From: Meandrina meandrites
Taxonomy: Eukaryota > Cnidaria > Anthozoa > Scleractinia > Meandrinidae
DNA length: 64,000 nucleotides
Direction of reading: 5' to 3'
Assembly (NCBI GenBank): GCA_963693305.1
Contig: OY855903.1
Location: 35,327,251 to 35,391,250 of the forward strand
Shown here: positions 54,688-64,000 of the stretch, piece by piece
Numbering within the stretch: the first letter of the stretch is position 1
Layout: every line of letters starts with the position of its first letter
Position numbers and translations under genes: made by a program
Notes under the pieces: model-generated
Seen by the model: only the letters and a program-made list of their open reading frames with translations
What the model was told of the DNA's origin: nothing
Database searches by the model: none

Positions 54688-55192
54688 ATAGCTCACTTGC
54701 AAAAAGAGTGGTCACCTGGGGCAAGGGTAGACGCGCATTGATTTGTGGGATCGTTTGGGGGAGCACGAAATATTGTAAACAAATGTTTCAAAATGTTGCC
54801 AGTTGGCTAGGAACGAGGTATTGAGTTATTTAATGTCAGGTGTTAGTGGAAGAAAAGAAAAGCCTCTCAAACAGGAAGATGTTCCAGGAGCAACCTTGCC
54901 ACAGTAAACTCCGGAAGACTGTACGGTAAAGCAGTTAAAGAGATGGTCACTCTGTCGCGCTTTTTTCTCTTGGAACTCTGTAAAACGTCACGTCAAAAGA
55001 ATTGTTTGACTTGTTTGTGCCCAAGGGCACACAATTACCCACACCTTTTGGCATCTTTCAAACCTTTTGTAAATGTTTTCGTGATCTGGCATAATTTCTT
55101 TTGACAATATTTTGTGCTCTCCCAAACGATCCCACAATTCAGCGCGCATCTACCCTTGCCCCAGGCCACCACTCTTTTTGCAAGTGAGCTAT
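54688..55192. mobile_element. Foldback/MITE element with ~88-bp TIRs (505 bp)
   Basis: Left arm ATAGCTCACTTGCAAAAAGA to about 54778. The right arm (about 55104-55192) is its reverse complement with roughly ten substitutions. The arms include GGGGCAAGGGTAGA and GTGGGATCGTTTGGG. The interior is noncoding. Confidence 0.85.
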
Positions 55193-55654
55193 ATGCATGG
55201 TCCATGATTTATCTGAGATTATAATAACTTGAAAAAGGATGAAAGGAAAAAATAGACTACACTAGTAGACCAGACCTTTTTCGTCATTCATTTGACCTGG
55301 ATCATAAATTATTCGGTTTCGTGCAATTTACATGCAAATTAAATCATTCATCACAACATCATCAAGCAGGAAATAAATCCTTATTTTTTTGCAAGTCTTC
55401 CTTTGGGAACGCCTTTTGAGTTATGAACAACACCCACCTTAGGCCTGCATTTTTGTCTGGGCTGGCCTTGCTCTTTAGAGCTATCTTGCCATTCTGCAGG
55501 ATTTGAGCTTTGTCTTGTAAAAAGGATGCTTGATGTTTAGTTTTGCATCCTGATGTACTGCAAGGTACTGATGTACACTGGAAAAATTGACAAATTTCCC
55601 ATTTGGAATTTTATATGCATATTGTATGGAATTTGTGTGGAAATTGACTATTTT

Positions 55655-56046
55655 CCAAACATGGAAATAGTACAAGTTTTCCAAACATGGATTTCGTCCG
55701 AATACCAATTTGGATTCTCAAGATACCAAACATGGATTTCCAAAATTTGTGCGAGAACATCATACTTGGAAATAAACAAAACCTCATGTGGATTTTATGG
55801 CAACAGGTCAACATACTGGGATTTTCCTTTTCCCAAACATGGATATTCTCTTTTCCCATATCTGGATTTGAACGGAACCCACTGTGTAAAGTCTGAAAAC
55901 CACACTAGAATTTGCTACTAAATACATGTTTGGATTTGTATCTAAACTAATTTGGTTTCTAACCACTTTCCCTATTTTGGAAAAATGGAAAACCATAATG
56001 GAAAGTAATGTAATTCCAAGGTTGGTATTCAACATACCAAACTTGG
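55655..56046. repeat. Cluster of CCA-N4-TGG dyads
   Basis: Exact CCANNNNTGG sites occur at 55655, 55681, 55726, 55833, 55856, 56016 and 56037. Four of them are CCAAACATGG, usually followed by AT(T/A)T. Shorter relatives (CCATTTGG at 55609, CCAATTTGG at 55705) flank them. It is not a regular tandem repeat and the spacing varies. Nature unknown. Confidence 0.75.
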
Positions 56047-56460
56047 TTTTTGGAGTTTTCTGTTTTGGGATTTGCAGCCTTCCCACCTGGGAAATTTTAA
56101 TAGCCAATCGATATCTACACCACAGCTGCACACAATTTAGCAATAAATATATGTGCAACACCCCAGCTGTCCATTTGTTGGGTCAAGACCAGTGTAGTGT
56201 AATAATTTTATATCTTACAGAGGTGAAAAATAAACAGATAAAGCTTGATTTTAGCATACTCTCTGGTAATTTTTTATTGTAACTACAAAAATATCATCTG
56301 TTTTGGCATCCAAGTCAATAAAATTGATGCGAATTAACAATTAGATTAATTAAATTACAAAGTTGCTGACAATAAAACTATAACTAAACTGCTGCATACT
56401 ATTGCATGTGATAGTGTTGTTTGTTTCCTTGACAAATGGCAATGACAAAACTGAATTTCT

Positions 56461-57094
56461 TTGACAAGCACATTGAAGATGAAACTCGAGAACACTTCTG
56501 AGCCAAGCTAAGAGCACTTGAACCTTAAATTTCAACAGTAAACTATCTGGCCTTGCAAAAGTGTGTTGCAGAATTGGTACACAATACCACCTACTTGTTA
56601 TGGCAAGTCTACTTAAACATCCAGCTATCGAAAACAGTCCTGTGCATAAGGTTGTGGTTACTAAGTACATACTCAGCAATTAAGAGTCCTTTGTTGTAGA
56701 CTCTTCCAGAATAATCTTCTTGACTACTTTAACATCATCACGAGTCAGTGATCCCTGATCTTAACTTCCTGTCCTTAGATTCATGTATGGTAATATAGCC
56801 TTCCTTGCAGAGTGAATTTGACAAGCACATTGAAGATGAACACTTCTGAGCCAAGCTAAGAACACTTGAACCTTAAATTTCAACAGTAAACTATCTGGCC
56901 ATGCAAAAGTGTGTTGCAGAATTGGTACACAATACCATCTACTTGTTATGGCATCCAGTTATCGAAAACAGTCCTGCATAAGGTTGTGGTTACTATATAG
57001 TACATAATCAGCAATTAAGAGTCCTTTGCTGTACTCAGCAATTAAGTGTCCTTTGCTGTAGACTCTTCCAAAATAATCTCCTTGACCACTTTAA
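56461..57094. repeat. Direct duplication of ~270 bp
   Basis: 56461-56732 is repeated at 56818-57094 at about 90% identity (for example CAGTAAACTATCTGGCC, TGTGTTGCAGAATTGGTACA, CAGCAATTAAGAGTCCTTTG). The second copy has an extra internal duplication of CAGCAATTAAG(A/T)GTCCTTTG. No coding content. Confidence 0.9.
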
Positions 57095-57833
57095 GGTTAC
57101 AGTATACCTTCAGATTGACAATGTTTCCTGAAATTTTTACATCCAAGTAATAGTACAAGTGTGATCTTTCATTTAAAAAAAAGTTTTGAAAAAGAGTGAA
57201 TATAGGCGGAGAAATGAGCATATTTCGTTTTTGACCGGAAGTAAAAATTCTTAAGAGTGACACCCATACGACGTGTATGCACTCAACCGAGACGGTTTTC
57301 GCGGGAAGTATCATGAGAGCCACCATTCTCGCGCACTTATTGGCCTTGTTATTCGAGAAGGTGTTGCAAGCTTCATGTGGGCGGCGTTTGTTTGCATTGC
57401 AAGATATTTTTTTGAGCGCTGTTTTCTGAAATCAATTTTTCGCTTTGAACGCGACACTTTAAAGAGCTACAACTCCTAAGGAATTTGCCCCTTTTACGTC
57501 AAATTTGGTGAGCAGCTAGTTTAACATGTTAATAACAAAAAGGCGTCAGCGATTTTTTTATTTTTATATACTTTTTCTACTGGAGCGATTTTTGTATGAT
57601 CACTCCAGTGCGTTTTAGCCCTATTTGGTAAATGTCTTGTATCTTTTTATTGCAATTGAATATGACAAAACGCCGACAAGTTTCTTAGCGCTTGGGGTCC
57701 AGAAACCAAAGAACAAATCAAATTAGCGAAACTCTAAATTCGCTTTGACTTGTAGCCTTCAAAAGGGGACTCAGGCGCTCGTGTTTCGAGGTTCCTAAAA
57801 GATTGACATTTCATTCTACTTCAAAATGTTTTT

Positions 57834-57857
57834 TAAATAAATAAATAAATAAATAAA
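57834..57857. repeat. (AAAT)n tail of the LINE
   Basis: A six-unit AAAT run directly beyond the 3' untranslated part of the - strand LINE. It reads (ATTT)n in coding sense, a common CR1/L2/Jockey-type terminal microsatellite. Confidence 0.8.
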
Positions 57858-58879
57858 GTGTCTTTATTGCAATTGATAAAATACATATCAATAGTTACAA
57901 TAGTAAAAAATATTAGAAAGAGCCAAATACAGGAATAAGGATAAAAATTAAAATATTTACAATATGATGACAATGATATAAGAAGTCTATATAAAAAAAA
58001 CTAAGAATTAATTGCTAAATTATATCTAAAAGCTAACCTATTACTAAAACTATTCTTAAAACGCTCAGTATTCAGAAGAGGCAATACAATATTTGACTGT
58101 AATTGATAAGCAGAACAGTGCCGCTTTGGTAGTAAATTATACAGTGGGTGGTTATCGTCTGCTCTGATTTTTTCAAATAGTGTGCGGTCCGCTTTCTCAA
58201 GAAGGTCATGTATATTGATTAATTCAGAAATATATCGTCGCTTGTGGCATCTCTTGAGGAAACACTGTACTGCATTGAGGTCCGATGCACTTGCACCATA
58301 TACTGGTAGTCCATAAGTTATCTTTGGCAGGACAACAGCTTTGAACAGGTGATCAATATCCTTTTGGCTGTATCCTTCTTTTCTAAGGCTTCTGATTACG
58401 TATAAACACCTATTTGCTTCGTATAATTTCGTTTTAACATGCTTAGTAAATTTACAGTCCGACTGGAAAGTAACACCGAGAATAGTTAAAGTGTTGTGCT
58501 GACTGATGTGGTATATTTCGTGGAAAGTATGATGTTGACCTTTCTTTTTAAGAACTAGTTCTTTGCATTTAGAGGTGTTACACTTCATCTGATTAAGAGT
58601 TGTCCAGTCCATGAATAATCTAAGAGCATTCTGCGTGTTATCTGTACTGTCCTTGCGAACTGTAATTTGTAGTGTGGAATCATCAGCATACTTATTCAGG
58701 TCGATGTTGTCACTGCTATCCCCGGTAATTTCAAGGTCGTTTAGAAATACATTGAAGAGATATGGACCACTGACGCTACCCTGTGTAGTTCCTTTGTTGA
58801 CATTAGTTAGTTTAAATAAAATTATAATAAAATCATGTTTTACAAACCCATCCCACATTAAGGTTTGAAAACATAACAA
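57834..58879 (-). mobile_element. Non-LTR retrotransposon (CR1/L2/Jockey-like), 5'-truncated
   Basis: Coding from about 58800 to 58001. It starts inside the reverse transcriptase at GTTQGSVSGPYLFNVFLNDL, has the catalytic YADDST (about 58690) and the C-terminal part typical of CR1/Jockey clades (LGVTFQSDCKFTKHV, KITYGLPVYGAS, KRCHKRRY). The remaining 270 codons are open. The residues before NKGTTQG are probably flanking sequence, so the true 5' truncation point is about 58800. Confidence 0.88.
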
Positions 58880-58972
58880 AATTAGCCTTCCTTTGTCTCA
58901 TCATAAGTTACATTTAAGTATAGTTTTTGGTTCTCAAGATCATGAAAACAAAAAAAAACTGGAAGTCACTAT

Positions 58973-60248
58973 TTATTGGCAGCAATAACTTCTGTAATTT
59001 CCCTCACCTTCATCAAAATAAAGGTTGTACGTTTTCACACGTTGCAACTGAGATGCATATCTTGGTGGACTAGGACTTCCACTACTGGACTCGGTTGACT
59101 CAGATGCACTGTCTGTTGACAGCACTTCTTCTCTGGTAAGGGGTAATTCTTTCTGATGGCGTCTCTGCTCCCTGATTTTCTTTAAAACTGTTTCCAGGAC
59201 TGCTTCTTTACCTAATCCACAATGTGGAAAAAGATGAGTGTCATCTTCGACCAATTTTGCCACAAACTTGTCTACTTGGATAGCATCTGCCTTATTTCTA
59301 TAAACTGGTAAGGCACTTCCACGTGGCCATCTTTTCTCTACTTCCTTTGTAATCTTTTTTTTCCTGGTAAAGGAGATTATTTTTTATTAACAACTTTTTG
59401 ATCTTATTATATTTTTTCTGTTAGATACAGGACCGCAAAGTCATCAGAAGTCAAGTTGACCATCAAGTGTTACTATAACAATTTGGAAGAGAAATTCAAC
59501 TCATAACATAAAATCATCTTCAATTTTCATCTTTGTGTGATGTTCCAAATTGGCATTACAAGTAATCAAGAACATGATCCTTTTGTTAACTACCAGAATG
59601 GCACACAGAAGACTTTGCATTACTTTTTAGATTTATACCTACTTTGTATTGTAAATGCTCTTTTCCTTGCAATTTAAGTACTGTCTTTTTCTGTTGTAAG
59701 CAGCCTGTCATAATCCTTGAATGATGATCTTTCAATCTTCTTTCTTTTGTGACCACTACCAAAAGGGTGGGAGGTATCTAGAAAAAAGCAATAAAATAAT
59801 ATTGACAGTTCTGCATTTACATCTGGTTTCCAGTTGTAAGAGTGATTTTATACTCTGTGTGATGAAGAAGAACATCTCATACACATAATCCAGAAAACTT
59901 TAGATTACTGCAACGATTTGATCCCTCTCCCCCACTCCCCAAAATTTCTTGAGGATGGTTTAATCTTGGCAATGCTCCCATTAAAACTGGAGTTAAATAA
60001 TAAGTTTGGAAAGAACTTGGCCAAGGAATAATATTTACCATTCACAACAGGTTTAATAGCCATGAGCTCCCTTGAGAAGCGTTCTTTCTTCCCAATTGTA
60101 GTCACCCCCAGTTTTTCAAGTGTCGTATCCACTTCCAGGCGTTTGCTTAATAACGCTTTTCCATCTATCTCTTCTTCAAAAAATTTTTGACCAACTGACT
60201 TGCCAAAAAAACTACAAATCCACGTTTTTACTTGCTCTGGTGTCCAGC
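58973..60248 (-). CDS. SAM-domain protein, at least three exons
   Basis: Exon A (60248-60039; acceptor TTTGCAG, donor GTAAAT) encodes a SAM domain of about 66 residues: WTPEQVKTWICSFFG, FFEEEIDGKALLS, LEKLGVTTIGKKERF. Such domains mediate protein self-association or RNA binding. Exon B (59777-59682) reads SHPFGSGHKRKKIERSSFKD, a basic stretch. Exon C (59363-58973) has RWPRGSALPVYRN, VDKFVAKLVEDDTHLFPHC, a Ser/Glu-rich low-complexity part and the stop. The B-C junction phase does not match exactly; an A8 run at the start of exon C may explain it. An upstream exon with the start codon may exist. It is head to head with the + strand gene at 60452, about 200 bp apart. Confidence 0.6.
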
Positions 60249-60451
60249 CTGCAAATAAAAAAAGTATCATCACTAGTTTAACAGAAATTGAAGAAACTTA
60301 AGGGAATAATTCTTGCATAATTCTAAGTTAAACTAACCATTCTCAACTTGCATTGTTAATGAACAAATGCATTAATAAACAGACTGTGATTAGAAAATTC
60401 GTCCGAGAAAAACAGCTCGAACAAGTGAGTTGGAGGTAGCTGAGAACCAGG

Positions 60452-62046
60452 ATGGAACGCAACGAGTTCATAAAAAGTACTTCAAATTTATTTACTGATC
60501 GTAGCTGCTTCCTAGACTTTGAAAGAGATTCTGTTCATGTTCATTGCCCCTGCCAAGAATGCCGTGGAAAACCTGTAAATTATAAAACTCAGGAAAGACA
60601 TCTTTCAGCCTTGAGACTGTTGCAACAAGAAAATAGTAAGTTTATTTTACTGTTGAATGTTTAGAAACGCCTCTACAAATTAACTGAGCCCACGATCGAT
60701 CCATCGCAGCAGCTAGTTAGACGTGCACATTATGGGCATAAAATAGGTATAGGCTTACAATTTGAAACATGTTTCTATATTTTTGTTAACGGAGGTAAAT
60801 AAGTACTGCTTTACTGATAAACGTAACGACAAGCAACGTCAAAACAGTCCTATTCAACTAGTAGTTTCCATGTTTTTTATTAACCTACATGTAGTTTTTG
60901 CAACTGGTGTGACAAATCTTCAACTATCCTCATGCAGGGTGGTAGTTTAAATTTATTTTGGATATAAAAAATATAAATAGAAAAAGATGTTGTGTCTGTC
61001 AAATAATTAGTAGGAATCTCACACAAAGAAAACCAAAACTAAACTAGTTTTTTAACTATTTCTATTATATAATTACCAGCTTCAGGGATTACCGGTACTT
61101 CAATGTTAGCGGAAACCAGTCTCCCTGAAAGTCACCTGGATAACTCAGCTGTTCCAAATTGCTCTGAAGATTATGTGGAAGGGAATGAATGCTCTTCATC
61201 ATTAAGTGGCTGTGGCAGCTTTGACAATTATGATGGCACTGTTTTTAGTGGAACATATACAGAGTTTGGTTCCCATAGTTCAAGCAATTTAAGAGGGAAT
61301 CCAGAGGAAGCTCAACGTGTAATTGAGGATGGCACATTGGAAGGCAAACTCAGAGATGCTATTGTGTGTGCCATATTTGAAGCACTCGATCTTTTGCATG
61401 AGACAAAGGGATCTTTGAAAAACTTTGAGGAGCTATTAACAATGGCTAGACACATGTACTGTAAGTGAGCTGGTTTGGAGGAAGATGATGAAACAGTCAA
61501 GAAAAAAATGGCCCAGTAACTGGACTGCTGCGAGGCAAATGCTAATTGCAGAAGGTTATGAAGATGCTAAAGAGTACTTCATATGTTTGAGTGATGTACA
61601 TCGACAACATTGGGACATTATGGAATCTCAGTCAGATTTATGCCGCCATTGTGGAGAAAAAGGTGCCATTCCCTATTATTATTTGGGTCTCAAAGGAAAG
61701 ATTAAGCGCTGGGTTTCACATCCTGATATGTGTTACAAACTCTTATCACACTGGAGAGAAAAAGAACACTGGCTGAATAGAAATGAAGGCTGGCATACAA
61801 AGAAAGAACTATGGGATGGGAAGCGATTTGCAGAATTATCATGGTTCTGGGATCCCAATACTGAGTATTGCCTGCCGGTCCGATGTCAGTATCCTGGATG
61901 TAGCAACATAATTTTAGCTGAGACAGTTTTAGCAGCTGATGAAAATGAAGATGGATACCATAAAGTGAGATGCGACTGCTGTCATAGTACCTTCCATGTT
62001 CAAGCAAAATATGCTAGAGGAGATCCTCGAAACATTGATTTTGTGG
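60452..62046 (+). pseudogene. Cysteine-rich 'CPC..C' family gene, two exons seen, truncated
   Basis: Exon 1 (60452-60635, donor GTAAGT) starts MERNEF and contains VHCPCQECRGKPVNYKTQERHLS, reminiscent of the N-terminal CPC..C segment of CACTA- and KDZ-type transposase proteins. Exon 2 (61080-62046, donor GTGAGT) continues in phase: FEELLTMARHMYC, then WPSNWTAARQML, GYEDAKEYFICL, CRHCGEKGAIPYYYLGL, DGKRFAELSWFWDP, CQYPGCSN and CDCC. These blocks match a multicopy cnidarian family from memory. An in-frame TGA at 61465 and an extra A in an A7 run near 61503 break exon 2. Later exons are displaced or lost because a gypsy element begins at about 62190. Confidence 0.6.
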
Positions 62047-62189
62047 GTGAGTTACAGTGCAAATAGAACTGTTGTAAGTTCAGGGAGGGTTTTTGTGTTA
62101 TTGCGTTTTTGAAATTGGCAAAGTAAAAATAGTGGTTAATTATTTGGCACATCTTAAGGGCAGTGTAATACTGTTTGACTTGTGGTCAC

Positions 62190-64000
62190 TGTAGTGTCGA
62201 TGTATTGCGTTACGGTCATGCGCACTAGGAGTCGGTCGAGTCGGTAGTATCAAAGATTACTGTATTTTACTGTTAGAGAATAAATAACAAGTATTCACAA
62301 TCAAGGACTCCATAACTGGCGAAGAGGATAACTCAAGCGGATTCCACTACAGCCACACTTCATTTAATTGTCACCTTGGATCGAATGCACTGGATAAACA
62401 ATGGCAAAACATGTTCAGTTCTCAACGCCACGTGCGCTGGCCGCCATTTGAGTAAGGCGGGAAATCAAAGTTGAACACTTATATATTGTCGTCAAAATAT
62501 TACGTCGAAAGATTACATCGAAAAATTACCTCAAAAGATTACACGGGACGATCACACAATTACCGAAGCGGAATGGCGAATGTCTTACCTCCATTTCCTT
62601 CATTTTCCGTCCACGAAGACAACGCTTCAGTCGGCCCACGTTGGAAAAAATGGTTGAAACGTTTCGAAATGTACCTCGCCGCTCATGATGTTAAAGACGC
62701 AACACGCAAGAGAGCGCTACTACTATACTCCGCTGGTGAAGAGGTCAGCGACATATTTGAAACACTTCCAGATCGAGGAGAAGAGAAGGACTATGCGAAA
62801 GCAGTGACTGCTTTGAATGCTTATTTTCAGCCAAAAGTAAACAAGACCTACGAAATTTACATGTTCAGAAATGCTTCTCAGAATTCCGGTGAATCGCTAG
62901 ATTCTTACTGCATACGGCTGAGACGTCTTGCTCAAACATGCGAGTTTGCCAACGAAGATGAAGAAATCAAGTCACACATAGTTGTGTCCTGTTTATCTTC
63001 ACGATTACGGCGAAGAGCTCTACGAGAAGACATGGATCTCAAAGCCCTACTCGACTATGGCCGTGGTCTAGAAATGTCTGACAAGCAAGCTAAAGGCATT
63101 GAGGAACAGGAAAAGTTAGCCAAAGTAGCAGAAGTCCAAGCGGTGAGAGAGGAAAAGCAAAAGTCGGAAAACAAGAAGTGTTACAGGTGTGGAGAAAATT
63201 ACCCTCATAAAGGTCGACCTTGTCCGGCGCTGAATGAAAGTTGTAAACATTGTCGCAAGAAAGGCCATTTCACCAAAGTATGCCGAAGCAAATTAAATTT
63301 CAAGAAAGTCAATACAGTGGATGAGAAAGATGGTGATGAATCCACCGACGAAGAGTACACTTACCGCATCACTCTCCACTCCATGCGTGACAAGATACAA
63401 CCGTTTACTGAAATTACCATTGGAGGCAAGAGAGTGAAATGTCTTATCGACTCAGGAGCGGGAGTAAATGTCATCGACACATGTTCTTTCAATCAGCTGG
63501 AAAGCATTCCCATTACACCTACCTCGAAGAGGATCTATGGCTACAGATCTACTGAGCCCTTACCAGTCATTGGCAAGTTTGAAGCTGAAATAAAGTCGGG
63601 AGTAACAAGCAAATCGACGGTCACGCAATTCTGCGTTGTTGATGGATGTGATGGTAATTTGATAGGTTATGAGACGGCAACAGATCTCGGGCTGCTACAC
63701 ATAATAAACAGTGTGTCGACACCCAAAGTCGATAACATTATCGAGGATTACAAAGATTGCTTTGAGGGGCTTGGAAAGATGAAAGGTAAAACCGCAAAAT
63801 TACATGTTAATGACAGCGCAAAACCACTGGCCCAGAAGTACCGCCGACTACCATTTCACATCCGTGATCAAGTCGAAGCTGAGCTCAAGAATCTAGAGGA
63901 ACTTGACATCATAGAAAGAGCAGAAGGTCCAACTCCTTGGGTCTCTCCGATAGTTGTGGCCCCAAAGAAGACAGGAATACGCATATGTGTCGATATGAGA
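62190..64000 (+). mobile_element. Ty3/gypsy LTR retrotransposon, 5' part (runs off the window)
   Basis: The LTR is proposed from TGTAGTGTCGATG at 62190 to about 62315. It contains AATAAA at 62279-62284. TGGCGAAGAGGATAACTC from 62317 is the likely primer-binding site. The leader up to 62572 precedes one long gag-pol frame. The LTR start is less certain than the end because the second LTR lies outside the window. Confidence 0.8.
62573..64000 (+). CDS. Gypsy gag-pol polyprotein, partial, open to the edge
   Basis: ATG at 62573; 476 codons without a stop to the window end. Gag region (WKKWLKRFEMYLAAH, ESLDSYCIRLRRL) is followed by a CX2C..C knuckle (CYRCGENYPHKGRPC) and a canonical CX2CX4HX4C one (CKHCRKKGHFTKVC). 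The aspartic protease has LIDSGAGVNVID (about 63450). The start of reverse transcriptase is TPWVSPIVVAPKK and RICVDMR. Gag and pol share one frame, without the frameshift used by some relatives. No disabling change is seen, so this is the best candidate in the window for a recently active element. Confidence 0.93.
   Translation, partial: MANVLPPFPSFSVHEDNASVGPRWKKWLKRFEMYLAAHDVKDATRKRALLLYSAGEEVSDIFETLPDRGEEKDYAKAVTALNAYFQPKVNKTYEIYMFRNASQNSGESLDSYCIRLRRLAQTCEFANEDEEIKSHIVVSCLSSRLRRRALREDMDLKALLDYGRGLEMSDKQAKGIEEQEKLAKVAEVQAVREEKQKSENKKCYRCGENYPHKGRPCPALNESCKHCRKKGHFTKVCRSKLNFKKVNTVDEKDGDESTDEEYTYRITLHSMRDKIQPFTEITIGGKRVKCLIDSGAGVNVIDTCSFNQLESIPITPTSKRIYGYRSTEPLPVIGKFEAEIKSGVTSKSTVTQFCVVDGCDGNLIGYETATDLGLLHIINSVSTPKVDNIIEDYKDCFEGLGKMKGKTAKLHVNDSAKPLAQKYRRLPFHIRDQVEAELKNLEELDIIERAEGPTPWVSPIVVAPKKTGIRICVDMR

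Noticed and set aside
55481..56282. Several overlapping frames on both strands with recurring NxW/F-rich peptides
   Set aside because: They arise from the CCA-N4-TGG-rich sequence, which is self-complementary and so produces similar frames on both strands. No domain.

Overview
The window looks like nuclear DNA of an anthozoan cnidarian, most likely a stony coral. It is AT-rich, genes are split by GT-AG introns, no bacterial operons or rRNA/tRNA genes were found, and many coding remnants resemble protein families I know as multicopy in coral and sea-anemone genomes. No single-copy housekeeping gene was recognised. Most of the sequence is mobile-element DNA, often nested, plus a few multi-exon gene families. 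The organism call is inference from family content, not from a marker gene.

Layout. 1-5.2 kb is mostly featureless apart from two inverted repeats. At 5.27-5.91 kb lies a five-copy 128-bp tandem repeat in what looks like an intron. The next exon is cut after nine bases by a full-length PIF/Harbinger transposon (5990-11332) with perfect 46-bp terminal repeats, a frameshifted two-exon transposase on + and a Q-rich SANT gene on -. From 11.3 to 13.7 kb there are decayed remnants of two cnidarian gene families and a second Harbinger transposase. At 14-21.7 kb a 6.15-kb BEL/Pao LTR retrotransposon (15107-21260, - strand) sits inside a Myb/SANT-like coding sequence. 21.8-23.6 kb holds a hAT/ZNF862-like remnant. 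25.0-26.7 kb is another Harbinger transposase, cut by a Ty3/gypsy 3' end (26708-28370), followed by a 5'-truncated LINE (28.4-29.5 kb).

29.9-42 kb contains Mutator-like, Harbinger, LINE, Penelope-like, SWIM/YqaJ and Tc1/mariner remnants with several miniature inverted-repeat elements. 43.4-50.6 kb is a nine-exon gene on the - strand of a cnidarian family with zinc-finger-like segments and an RNase-H-like 'SDNAGCYH' motif; this copy carries nonsense codons and a frameshift. Just beyond it, 52.1-53.3 kb (- strand) is a degraded replication-initiator gene that joins an HUH endonuclease domain to a superfamily-3-type helicase. An iteron-like hairpin lies about 140 bp past its 3' end. This is the most unusual content of the window.

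54.7-58.9 kb has a foldback element, a cluster of CCA-N4-TGG dyads, a direct duplication and a 5'-truncated LINE. At 59.0-62.0 kb a SAM-domain gene (-) and a cysteine-rich 'CPC..C' gene (+) are arranged head to head. The latter is followed by a Ty3/gypsy element whose fused gag-pol frame is open from 62573 to the window edge, so it may be young and intact.
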